Shown: positions 24,939 to 32,512 of the stretch, piece after piece
Position numbering within the stretch: the first letter of the stretch is position 1
Layout of the letters: every line of letters begins with the position of its first letter
Assembly: GCF_022867805.1 (NCBI RefSeq)
Contig: NZ_JALIFO010000006.1
Location: forward strand, 434,001 to 498,000
Source: Cuneatibacter sp. NSJ-177
Lineage (GTDB): Bacteria; Bacillota; Clostridia; Lachnospirales; Lachnospiraceae
Reading direction: 5' to 3'
DNA length: 64,000 nucleotides
The notes under the pieces: generated by a model
The model's database searches: none
Told to the model about the DNA's origin: nothing
What the model saw: the letters and a program-made list of their open reading frames with translations, nothing else
Program-made: the position numbers and the translations under genes

Positions 24939-27711
24939 TTTGAATAAAGAGGAATTGATAAAAGAACCAAAGAACACTCCGGAAAAGGCCGGAGAGGGAG
25001 AACCGAAAAAGAAAAAGATTACGGCGGTGTTCCGGAAACAAAACAGTACCCAGAACAGTTTAAAATCCCGTCCGAACGGAGGCGCGCCGAGACGTTCTTC
25101 TGCGAAACCGGCAGCGGATCGGGCAGCGAAGACGGATTCGGAAAAAGCAGGAAAGCCGGCTGCGAAACCGGCCAGGCCCGCCGCGAAGCCTGCGGCTGAG
25201 AGACCTGCGCCGCGTCCCGCCGCTAAGCCAGCGGCTCCCGCGGCAAAGTCAGAAGTTAAGGCGGAGACTAAGCCGGTGGAGACGGCTCCCGCAGCGAAAA
25301 CTGTGGAGGAGAAGGCGCCGGAAGTGAAAACGGCCGCCCCTCGTTTTGTGGATATGGAAAAAGTAAGGGAGGCGGACCGCGCCGCGTCCCGTGCGGCGGC
25401 CGCAGCCAGAAACCGGAGCAATGAGCGCCGGAACGGAAGCCGCAGCGGAAATAATACCGGGGACCGCCCGCAGGGAGGCTACCGTGGGAGCAATACCGGG
25501 GACCGCCCGCAGGGAGGCTACCGCGGAAATAATACCGGGGACCGTCCCCAGGGAGGCTACCGCGGAAATAATACGGGAGACCGGCCGCAGGGAGGCTACC
25601 GCGGAAACAATACCGGGGACCGTCCCCAGGGAGGCTACCGCGGAAATAATACGGGAGACCGTCCCCAGGGAGGTTACCGCGGAAATAATACGGGAGACCG
25701 TCCCCAGGGCAGCCGTGGACCGGCAGGCGGAAGACCGGCCGGAGCCGGAGACCGTCCCCGCACCGGCGGAGCGGAGTTCGGCGGAATGGCGAAACCCAGC
25801 GCCAAGAGCCCGAAGAGCACCAATACCAAGGGGAACAGCCGCTATGATAAGAAGAACAGTGATGAGCTGAGACGGCCCGGCGGAAAGCAGGTTTCCAGCA
25901 AGGATCTGTCGAGACCCGCGCGGCCGCAGAGACAGGAGCCGGTGGAGCCTGAGATCAAAATGATCACCCTTCCGGATAAACTGACGATCCGCGAGCTGGC
26001 AGACAAGATGAAGATTCAGCCTTCCGCGATTGTGAAAAAGCTTTTCCTTTCCGGCAAGATTGTGACGGTAAACCAGGAAATTGACTATGAGACCGCAGCA
26101 GATATTGCGGTGGAATTCGATGTCCTGACGGAGCAGGAAGTGAAGATCGATGTGATCGAAGAGCTGCTGAAGGATACCACAGAGGATCCGGAGACCGCCC
26201 TGAAGTCCCGCCCGCCGGTTGTCTGCGTGATGGGTCACGTAGACCATGGTAAAACTTCTCTGCTGGACGCCATCCGGAAGACCAATGTGATCGCGAAGGA
26301 AGCCGGCGGCATTACCCAGCACATCGGCGCCTATGTGGTGGAGATAGGCGGCGAGAAGATTACCTTCTTAGATACGCCCGGACATGAAGCCTTTACGGCA
26401 ATGCGAATGCGCGGCGCAAAGTCCACGGATATTGCGATTCTGGTTGTGGCCGCGGATGACGGCGTGATGCCTCAGACCATCGAGGCTATCAACCATGCCA
26501 AGGCGGCCGGCGTGGAGATCATTGTCGCGATCAATAAGATTGATAAGCCCGGCGCCAATGTGGAGCGGGTGAAGCAGGAACTGGCGGAGCATGAGATCGT
26601 GTCCGAGGACTGGGGCGGAAAGCATATTTTCGTGCCGGTATCGGCAAAGACCGGCGAAGGCATTGACACTCTGCTGGAGATGATTCTGCTGGCGGCGGAA
26701 CTGCGCGAATTGAAGGCAAATCCCGACCGGAATGCCCGCGGCCTGATCATTGAGGCCCAGCTGGATAAGGGCAAAGGCCCGGTGGCTACGGTTCTGGTCC
26801 AGAAGGGAACGCTGCATGTCGGAGACACCGTGGCGGCGGGACCTTGCTTTGGTAAAGTCCGCGCAATGATGGACGACAAGGGACGCCGGGTCAAGGAAGC
26901 GACGCCCAGCGTGCCGGTGGAAATTCTCGGCCTGAACGACGTTCCCAATGCCGGAGAGGTATTTGTGGCCACTGACAGCGAGAAGGAAGCCCGCACCTAT
27001 GCCGAGACCTTTGTGGCGGAAGGCAAGAAGAACCTGCTGGACGACACCAAGGGCAAGCTTTCCCTGGACGATTTGTTCTCCCAGATCAAGGCCGGCAATG
27101 TAAAAGAACTGAACCTGGTGATTAAGGCAGACGTACAGGGATCTGTGGAAGCAGTGAAGCAGAGCCTGGTGAAGCTCTCCAACGAGGAGGTCGTGGTAAA
27201 GGTGATCCACGGCGGTGTCGGTACGATCAACGAGTCCGATGTCTCCCTGGCAGCCGTATCCAATGCGATCATCATTGGCTTCAACGTCCGTATGGATGCA
27301 GCGGCCAAGGCGACCGCAGACCGCGAGCAGGTGGATGTCCGCCTGTACAAGGTCATCTATCAGGCCATTGAGGATATGGAGGCAGCAATGAAGGGCATGC
27401 TGGATCCGATCTTCGAGGAGCAGGTGATCGGCCACGGTATTGTGCGTCAGACCTTCAAGGCGTCCGGAATCGGAACCATTGCCGGCGCGTTCATTCTCGA
27501 CGGCAAGTTCGTGAGAAACTGCAGCTGCCGGGTCAGCCGCGACGGCGAGCAGATCTACGACGGCCCGCTGGTTTCCCTGAAGCGGTTTAAAGACGATGTA
27601 AAGGAAGTGGCCACCGGTTATGAGTGTGGTCTGGTGTTTGATAAATTCAATGATTTGAAGGAGGACGATTCCATCGAGGCTTATATGATGGTGGAGGTTC
27701 CCCGCACCTGA
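24928..27711 (+). CDS. infB: Translation initiation factor IF-2
   Basis: IF-2 is the GTPase that brings initiator tRNA to the ribosome. The 927-residue protein has a long basic, Ala/Pro/Lys-rich N-terminus, a Gly/Arg/Asn-rich tandem-repeat block (residues ~175-265), the IF2_N domain ([21 protein letters not shown]), and the G domain with [22 protein letters not shown] and NKIDK, followed by domains II to IV ending in [11 protein letters not shown] 24928 is chosen over an in-frame ATG at 24913 because GGAGG lies 9 bases before it. The core domains are complete and normal in length; the repeat block is unusual. Confidence 0.97.
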   Translation: MENDLNKEELIKEPKNTPEKAGEGEPKKKKITAVFRKQNSTQNSLKSRPNGGAPRRSSAKPAADRAAKTDSEKAGKPAAKPARPAAKPAAERPAPRPAAKPAAPAAKSEVKAETKPVETAPAAKTVEEKAPEVKTAAPRFVDMEKVREADRAASRAAAAARNRSNERRNGSRSGNNTGDRPQGGYRGSNTGDRPQGGYRGNNTGDRPQGGYRGNNTGDRPQGGYRGNNTGDRPQGGYRGNNTGDRPQGGYRGNNTGDRPQGSRGPAGGRPAGAGDRPRTGGAEFGGMAKPSAKSPKSTNTKGNSRYDKKNSDELRRPGGKQVSSKDLSRPARPQRQEPVEPEIKMITLPDKLTIRELADKMKIQPSAIVKKLFLSGKIVTVNQEIDYETAADIAVEFDVLTEQEVKIDVIEELLKDTTEDPETALKSRPPVVCVMGHVDHGKTSLLDAIRKTNVIAKEAGGITQHIGAYVVEIGGEKITFLDTPGHEAFTAMRMRGAKSTDIAILVVAADDGVMPQTIEAINHAKAAGVEIIVAINKIDKPGANVERVKQELAEHEIVSEDWGGKHIFVPVSAKTGEGIDTLLEMILLAAELRELKANPDRNARGLIIEAQLDKGKGPVATVLVQKGTLHVGDTVAAGPCFGKVRAMMDDKGRRVKEATPSVPVEILGLNDVPNAGEVFVATDSEKEARTYAETFVAEGKKNLLDDTKGKLSLDDLFSQIKAGNVKELNLVIKADVQGSVEAVKQSLVKLSNEEVVVKVIHGGVGTINESDVSLAAVSNAIIIGFNVRMDAAAKATADREQVDVRLYKVIYQAIEDMEAAMKGMLDPIFEEQVIGHGIVRQTFKASGIGTIAGAFILDGKFVRNCSCRVSRDGEQIYDGPLVSLKRFKDDVKEVATGYECGLVFDKFNDLKEDDSIEAYMMVEVPRT
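25450..25722 (+). repeat. 39-bp tandem repeat, 7 copies, inside infB
   Basis: Seven head-to-tail 39-bp units encode the 13-residue unit [13 protein letters not shown]; the second copy has SNTG and the last degenerates to [12 protein letters not shown]. Units differ mainly by synonymous changes (for example accggg/acggga and cgcccgcag/cgtccccag), and adjacent copies share variants, as expected from recent slippage or unequal exchange. It lies in the disordered N-terminal part of IF-2. Confidence 0.95.
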
Positions 27712-27769
27712 TTTCCGAAGCAGACGGCTCTGTGAAATCCGGTGTACAAAGCAGAAGCAAGGAGCAAGA

Positions 27770-28138
27770 ATGAGAAAAAATAGTATCAAAAATATCCGTA
27801 TCAACGGAGAGGTTCAAAAAGAGCTGAGCAACATCATCCGGGGCGAGGTAAAGGATCCGCGGATTCATCCGCTGACCAGCGTCACCTCGGTGATCGTGGC
27901 TCCGGATCTGAAGACCTGCAAAGCCTTTATCAGTGTGCTGGGCGATGAAGCTCAGGCTGCGGATACGCTGGCTGGTCTTCGGAGCGCCGAGGGCTTTATC
28001 CGGAGCCAGCTGGCCCGGAACCTGAACCTGAGAAATACACCGGAAATCCGGTTTATTCTGGATGAATCCATCGCATATGGCGTGGAGATGTCGAGGAAGA
28101 TCGATGAACTGACGGGAGGCAAGGATGAGACGGATTGA
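27770..28138 (+). CDS. rbfA: Ribosome-binding factor A
   Basis: RbfA is a cold-shock factor for 16S rRNA maturation. The 122-residue protein has the KH-like core INGEVQKELSNIIRGEVKDPRI, VTSVIVAPDLKTCKAFISVLG and RSAEGFIRSQLARNLNLRNTPEIRFILDESI. It lies 58 bases after infB, has an AAGGAGCAAGA ribosome binding site, and overlaps nrnA by 14 bases. Confidence 0.95.
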   Translation: MRKNSIKNIRINGEVQKELSNIIRGEVKDPRIHPLTSVTSVIVAPDLKTCKAFISVLGDEAQAADTLAGLRSAEGFIRSQLARNLNLRNTPEIRFILDESIAYGVEMSRKIDELTGGKDETD

Positions 28139-29078
28139 GGAGGTACTGGACGGGGCGGAGAAAATCTGCATCACCGGCCATATCCACCCGGACGGGGACT
28201 GTGTCGGTTCCTGTCTGGGACTGTACAATTATATCCGTGAAGTCCGCCCGGATCTGAGTGTGACGGTATATCTGGAGCCGTTCTCCGAGAACTTTTTGTT
28301 TCTCCGGGGAGCGGACCGGGTGGACCACACGTACCCGGATGCCGGGCCGGCCGATGTGTGCCTGGCCCTCGACTGCGGGGACAAGGAGCGCCTCGGCGCG
28401 TCCGGAAAATATTGGGATGCGGCAAAGCGAAAGGTCTGCATTGATCATCATGTGACCAATACAGCGTTTGGAGATATCAATCAGGTTTGTCCGAAAGCCA
28501 GTTCAACCAGTGAAGTACTCTTTGAGCTGATGGAAGAGGAGCGGATCACCAAGGAGACGGCCGAGTGCCTCTATCTCGGGATCGTCCACGACACCGGGGT
28601 TTTCAAACATTCCAATACGGCCGGGCGGACCATGGCGATAGCCGGAAAGTTACTGGAAAAGGGCGTTTCTTCTTCCTATATTATTGATGAAACATTTTAT
28701 AAGAAGACGTTTCCCCAGAACAAGGCTCTGGGCCGCGCGCTGGCATCCGCCAGACTTTTACTGGATGGAAAATTTATCGCCGGAGCCGTGACAGCGGACG
28801 ACCTGAGAGAACTGGGACTGCTGCCGCGGGAGCTGGACGGGATTGTCGATCAGCTTCGTGTGACTTCCGGCGTATGCGCCGCTGCGTTTTTGTATGAAAC
28901 CGGAGAAGCCGGACAGGAATGGAAGGTCAGTCTGCGCGCCAATGACGGCGTGGATGTCAGCCGGATCGCAACGCTCTTTGGCGGCGGCGGGCATGTGAAG
29001 GCAGCCGGCTGCACGATGCACGGAGAGTGGAGTGAAATTGCCGGGCAGCTTGCCCGTCTGGTCGAAAAACAACTGTGA
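28125..29078 (+). CDS. nrnA: Bifunctional oligoribonuclease/PAP phosphatase NrnA (DHH family)
   Basis: NrnA degrades nano-RNA and dephosphorylates 3'-phosphoadenosine 5'-phosphate. The 317-residue protein has the DHH-phosphoesterase motifs in order: ITGHIHPDGDCVGS, ALDCGDKERLG, DHHVTNTAFGD and YLGIVHDTGVF, then the DHHA1 domain ending GGGGHVKAAGCTM. The start overlaps rbfA and a GGGAGG site lies upstream. The position between rbfA and truB is standard in Firmicutes. Confidence 0.93.
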   Translation: MRRIEEVLDGAEKICITGHIHPDGDCVGSCLGLYNYIREVRPDLSVTVYLEPFSENFLFLRGADRVDHTYPDAGPADVCLALDCGDKERLGASGKYWDAAKRKVCIDHHVTNTAFGDINQVCPKASSTSEVLFELMEEERITKETAECLYLGIVHDTGVFKHSNTAGRTMAIAGKLLEKGVSSSYIIDETFYKKTFPQNKALGRALASARLLLDGKFIAGAVTADDLRELGLLPRELDGIVDQLRVTSGVCAAAFLYETGEAGQEWKVSLRANDGVDVSRIATLFGGGGHVKAAGCTMHGEWSEIAGQLARLVEKQL

Positions 29079-29092
29079 CGGATGAATCGAAT

Positions 29093-29977
29093 ATGGATGG
29101 AGTTATTAATATATATAAGGAAAAGGGATTCACGTCCCATGACGTTGTGGCAAAGCTCCGCGGCATTCTGAAACAGAAAAAGATTGGACATACTGGCACG
29201 CTGGACCCGGATGCGGTCGGCGTGCTTCCGGTTTGTCTGGGGAAAGCGACAAAGCTTTGCGATATGCTGACGGATACAACCAAAGAATATCGAACCGTGC
29301 TGCGTCTGGGAGCGGAGACCGATACCCAGGATATGACCGGGACGGTTTTAGCCGAGCGGCCGGTGAACTGCACGCTGGAACAAGTCAGAGAGACAGTTTT
29401 CTCTTTTCTTGGCCCCTACGAGCAGATTCCGCCGATGTATTCCGCTTTGAAAGTGAACGGGCAGAAACTTTGTGATCTGGCCCGGCAGGGGAAAACCGTG
29501 GAGCGGAGATCCCGTGCGGTGGAGATCTTTTCCATCGAGGTTCACCGGTTGGAGCTGCCCCATGTAGAAATGACGGTATCGTGCTCCAAGGGCACCTATA
29601 TCCGCACTCTGTGCCATGACATCGGACAGGCCCTGGGCTGCGGCGGAGCCATGGAAGAGCTGATCCGCACCCGCTCCGGCCGGTTCCGGCTGGAAGAAGC
29701 GCTGACCCTTAGCCAGGTGGAGGAACTGCGGGATGCCGGGACATTGCCGGAAAAGATCCTGCCGGTGGAGCGGATGTTTGATCACTTGCCGGAGTACCGC
29801 TGCGAGGAAGCTCAGGAGAAGGTTTTGAGGAATGGGAACCCTCTGCAAATCTGCGGCGGCTCTTTGGAAGCCGGGGAGTATCGGGTCTGGGATTCCTTTG
29901 GGAATTTTGTGGGGATCTACCGCTATCTTCCGGAGGAGGGGGTTTTAAAGCCCCGAAAACTGTTTTTTGTTTCATAA
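29093..29977 (+). CDS. truB: tRNA pseudouridine-55 synthase TruB
   Basis: TruB makes pseudouridine 55 in the T loop of tRNAs. The protein has MDGVINIYKEKGFTSHDVV, the catalytic motif GHTGTLDPDAVGVLPVC (nucleophile Asp in TLDPDA), and KGTYIRTLCHDIG. ATG 29093 is preferred because it begins exactly at the family's conserved start; a GTG at 29075 overlapping the nrnA stop would add six residues. Ribosome binding sites are weak for both, consistent with coupling to nrnA. The stop codon and last residues lie inside a dispersed palindromic repeat. Confidence 0.93.
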   Translation: MDGVINIYKEKGFTSHDVVAKLRGILKQKKIGHTGTLDPDAVGVLPVCLGKATKLCDMLTDTTKEYRTVLRLGAETDTQDMTGTVLAERPVNCTLEQVRETVFSFLGPYEQIPPMYSALKVNGQKLCDLARQGKTVERRSRAVEIFSIEVHRLELPHVEMTVSCSKGTYIRTLCHDIGQALGCGGAMEELIRTRSGRFRLEEALTLSQVEELRDAGTLPEKILPVERMFDHLPEYRCEEAQEKVLRNGNPLQICGGSLEAGEYRVWDSFGNFVGIYRYLPEEGVLKPRKLFFVS

Positions 29978-30018
29978 GAAATTCCTTTGGAATTCCCTAT
30001 GAAACAAAAACGCTCCGC
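29969..30018. repeat. Dispersed palindromic repeat, copy 2
   Basis: GTTTCATAAGAAATTCC and GGAATTCCCTATGAAAC pair around TTT with one mismatch, extended by T and A runs, and followed by ACGCTCCGC as in copy 1 at 22128-22179. Relative to copy 1 both arms changed together (GATA/TATC to CATA/TATG), so pairing is preserved. The left arm encodes the end of truB. Confidence 0.7.
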
Positions 30019-30069
30019 ACACACTTTGGTCTTTAAACAGAGAATATAAACCAGCGGATTAGGGAGAAA

Positions 30070-31017
30070 ATGGTGAAATACATTCATGATACCACGGATT
30101 TTCGGCTGGAAAATCCTTCGATTGTAACGTTGGGAAAATTTGACGGTTTCCATCAGGGCCACCGAAAACTGCTGCGCCGCGCAGCGAAACTCAAACAAAA
30201 GGGAGAAGACTTGGTTGTATTTACCTTTGCGATTTCTCCTCAGAGCTATTTGTCGGGGCGAACAGGGGACTGCCTGACCACTAGAATGGAAAAGATACGT
30301 CTGGCCGAATCCTTGGGAGCCGGCGTTTTGATTGAATATCCTTTTACCGACCAGGTCAGGCGCATGGCGCCTCTGGATTTTCTGGAAAATGTCCTGACCG
30401 GCCAGTGCCGTGCTTCGGAGATCGTGGTCGGGCCGGACTGCCATTTTGGCTACGGAGGCCGCGGAAACGTGGGGCTGCTTCAGGAAATGGCAGGCGCGTT
30501 CGGCTACTCTTTGACGGTGGTGGAAAAAGAGCTTTACCACGAGGAGGCAGTCAGCAGTTCCCGGATTAAGGATTGCCTCCGGCAGGGACAGATTCGGGAG
30601 GCCAACCGGATGCTGGGCTATTGCTACGGTGTCCGCGGGCCGGTGGTTCACGGAAAGCGCCTGGGACGGACGCTGGGCGTTCCAACCATCAATCAATGCG
30701 CTCCCGAAGAACAGCTGATGCCGAAGTCCGGCGTCTATCTGGCGCGAATCTCGATTGTCGGGGGGATCTATTTCGGCGTGGCCAATGTGGGCCGGAAACC
30801 GACTATCGACGGGGAGCGGCCGGTGGGGGTGGAAACCTATTTGTTTGACTTTTCCAGGGATGTTTACGGAGAAGAAGCCAGAGTGGAATTTCTGGAATTT
30901 TTAAGGCCGGAGAAAAAATTTTCGTCGGTGGAAGAATTAAAGGGTCAGATCCTTTCCGACGAGCAGGAAGCAAAGCGGATCTTGGAATCTCTTGGAAAAA
31001 ATAAATTGGGAGGTTGA
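30070..31017 (+). CDS. ribF: Bifunctional riboflavin kinase/FAD synthetase RibF
   Basis: RibF makes FMN and FAD. The 315-residue protein has the FAD synthetase nucleotidyltransferase half, with VTLGKFDGFHQGHRKLL, VVGPDCHFGYGGRGN and SSSRIKDCL, and a C-terminal riboflavin kinase half (from about 185) with GRTLGVPTIN, GVYLARI, NVGRKPT and ETYLFDF. The family's usual FDGVH is FDGFH here. An AGGGAGAA site precedes the ATG. The stop codon overlaps the -35 element of the next promoter. Confidence 0.95.
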   Translation: MVKYIHDTTDFRLENPSIVTLGKFDGFHQGHRKLLRRAAKLKQKGEDLVVFTFAISPQSYLSGRTGDCLTTRMEKIRLAESLGAGVLIEYPFTDQVRRMAPLDFLENVLTGQCRASEIVVGPDCHFGYGGRGNVGLLQEMAGAFGYSLTVVEKELYHEEAVSSSRIKDCLRQGQIREANRMLGYCYGVRGPVVHGKRLGRTLGVPTINQCAPEEQLMPKSGVYLARISIVGGIYFGVANVGRKPTIDGERPVGVETYLFDFSRDVYGEEARVEFLEFLRPEKKFSSVEELKGQILSDEQEAKRILESLGKNKLGG

Positions 31018-31042
31018 CAAAGGGAAGGATACCTGTTATCAT
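31014..31042 (+). promoter_or_regulatory. Promoter of the NlpC/P60 gene
   Basis: TTGACA (31014-31019), a 17-base spacer and TATCAT (31037-31042). The -35 element overlaps the ribF stop codon. The start point would be about 31049, inside the WalR-like repeat. Confidence 0.75.
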
Positions 31043-31047
31043 TGGTA

Positions 31048-31073
31048 TGTAACAAATGTAACAAATCTGTAAT
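31048..31073 (+). promoter_or_regulatory. WalR-like box upstream of the cell-wall hydrolase
   Basis: TGTAAC (31048), TGTAAC (31057) and TGTAAT (31068) are direct repeats; the last two are separated by exactly 5 bases, matching the WalR consensus TGTWAH-N5-TGTWAH. WalRK controls peptidoglycan hydrolases in Firmicutes, and the downstream gene is one. The site lies at or just after the predicted start point, which would suit repression by WalR. Confidence 0.6.
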
Positions 31074-31094
31074 AAATGAGCTGGGGGTGTGAAT

Positions 31095-32414
31095 TTGACT
31101 CGGCGAGGAAAAAAACAGCTGGGAGTCTTAATTACCTTAAGTGCCTGTTTGGCGGCCGGACAGATTGTCCTGGCGGCGGACAAGCCTGCCAATGAAAATT
31201 CTCTGGTCATCGGCGGAGCCGCTGCAGTGATCAGCGGTTACACCGGCGATACGGCCGGAACAAACCATACAAAAGCGGAGAGTCAGCCGCAGACACAGCC
31301 GGCGCCAACCGTACCGGAAAAGCAGGCGCAGGGCCAGAAATTGGCGATTGTCGGCGTGGCGGAGAAACAAGTGACCACGGAACCGGAGACGGAACCTCAG
31401 ACTGAGCCGGAGACGGAAGCGGCGCAGCCGGCAGAGACGGCGGCTCCCGAAACCACGGCGGCGCCGGAGACATCGGCCCCGGAGACAACCGCAGCGCCTG
31501 AGACGGCGGCGGAACCGGTGGACACGGAGGAACAGCAGCGCCAGGCAGCAGTGGACAAGTATGAAAAACTTGGTTTGGCGGACGCCGGATATTCTTATCT
31601 GAATGTGCGGGAAGAAGCCGGTACCAGCGGCAAGATCATCGGCAAGATGCTGAATAACTATGCCTGCGAGATATTGGACACTGTAGAGAAGGATGACGGA
31701 TATTGGTACAAGATCAAATCCGGATCCATCGAAGGTTATGTCTATGCCGACTATATCCTGACCGGAGACGATGCGAGACAGCAGGGCAAAGAAGCCGCGG
31801 AAAAGCGGGCCTTGATTTTGACCGACACACTGAATGTCCGTTCGGAGCCGAATACCGAATCTGCGATCTGGACCCAGGTGGATAACCATGAACAGTTTGA
31901 CGTGGTTCAGGAGCTGGACGGCTGGTATGAGATCGAGCTGGACAGTTCCACCGGATATATCGTCAGCGATCCTTCCCTTGTCAGCGTACGCTATACGCTG
32001 AACACGGCGATTCACTTTACGCCGGAGGAGGAAGAAGAGAAGAAAGAGCAGTCCCTGAGAAGCCAGATCGTAAACTATGCGATGCAGTTCTTAGGAAACC
32101 GGTACGTGTGGGGCGGCGAGAGCCTGACCAACGGCGTGGATTGCTCCGGATTTACGATGAAGGTTTACGAGCACTTCGGCATTTATATGAGCCACTATAC
32201 CGGTTCACAAGCCCAGGAAGGAAAGAAGATCAGCTTCTCGAATTTGAAGAAGGGTGATTTGATCTTCTATGCAAAGAACGGAACCATCAACCATGTCGCC
32301 ATGTATATCGGCGACGGGCAGGTAATCCAGGCCAGAAGCAAGCGCCGCGGAATTACGATCACCGAGTGGGATTACCGGACGCCGGTGAAGGCCGTAACGT
32401 TCTTGGACGATTGA
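31095..32414 (+). CDS. Secreted SH3-NlpC/P60 peptidoglycan endopeptidase
   Basis: A secreted wall hydrolase of about 440 residues. It has a signal peptide (KKQLGVLITLSACLAAGQIVLAA), a Thr/Glu/Pro-rich linker (about 60-150, TEPETEP-type repeats), two bacterial SH3 domains (LNVREEAGTSGKIIGK and LNVRSEPNTESAIWTQ) and a C-terminal NlpC/P60 domain with the catalytic Cys in GVDCSGFT and His in INHVAMYIGDG. It should cut peptide stems in peptidoglycan. TTG 31095 has GGGGGTG at good spacing; GTG 31089 is an in-frame alternative two codons upstream. A terminator follows. Confidence 0.92.
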   Translation: MTRRGKKQLGVLITLSACLAAGQIVLAADKPANENSLVIGGAAAVISGYTGDTAGTNHTKAESQPQTQPAPTVPEKQAQGQKLAIVGVAEKQVTTEPETEPQTEPETEAAQPAETAAPETTAAPETSAPETTAAPETAAEPVDTEEQQRQAAVDKYEKLGLADAGYSYLNVREEAGTSGKIIGKMLNNYACEILDTVEKDDGYWYKIKSGSIEGYVYADYILTGDDARQQGKEAAEKRALILTDTLNVRSEPNTESAIWTQVDNHEQFDVVQELDGWYEIELDSSTGYIVSDPSLVSVRYTLNTAIHFTPEEEEEKKEQSLRSQIVNYAMQFLGNRYVWGGESLTNGVDCSGFTMKVYEHFGIYMSHYTGSQAQEGKKISFSNLKKGDLIFYAKNGTINHVAMYIGDGQVIQARSKRRGITITEWDYRTPVKAVTFLDD

Positions 32415-32449
32415 TCTTTTGAAGGAAAAATGATATTGAAATGATGAAA

Positions 32450-32492
32450 CACGCCGCCCGGCCAATGATGACCGTGCGGCGTGTATTTTAAT
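32450..32492 (+). terminator. Intrinsic terminator between the NlpC gene and the convergent uvrA-like gene
   Basis: ACACGCCGC (32450-32458) pairs with GCGGCGTGT (32477-32485), followed by ATTTTAATT. It may act in both directions because the two genes converge here. Confidence 0.75.
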
Positions 32493-32512
32493 TAATAGGA
32501 ATACCTTCTTCT

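Noticed and set aside
24627-25421. 264-codon Ala/Gly/Phe-rich open frame on the minus strand
   Set aside because: It is the mirror of the Ala/Pro/Lys-rich infB N-terminus and ylxQ; low complexity explains the absence of stops.
25450-25722. Regular repeats that could suggest a CRISPR array
   Set aside because: The units are directly adjacent without unique spacers, stay in the infB reading frame and encode a regular peptide repeat, so this is a coding tandem repeat.
26368-27804. 478-codon open frame on the minus strand
   Set aside because: It is antisense to the conserved infB core and reads as a His/Leu/Arg-rich mirror of the gene with no recognisable domain or ribosome binding site.
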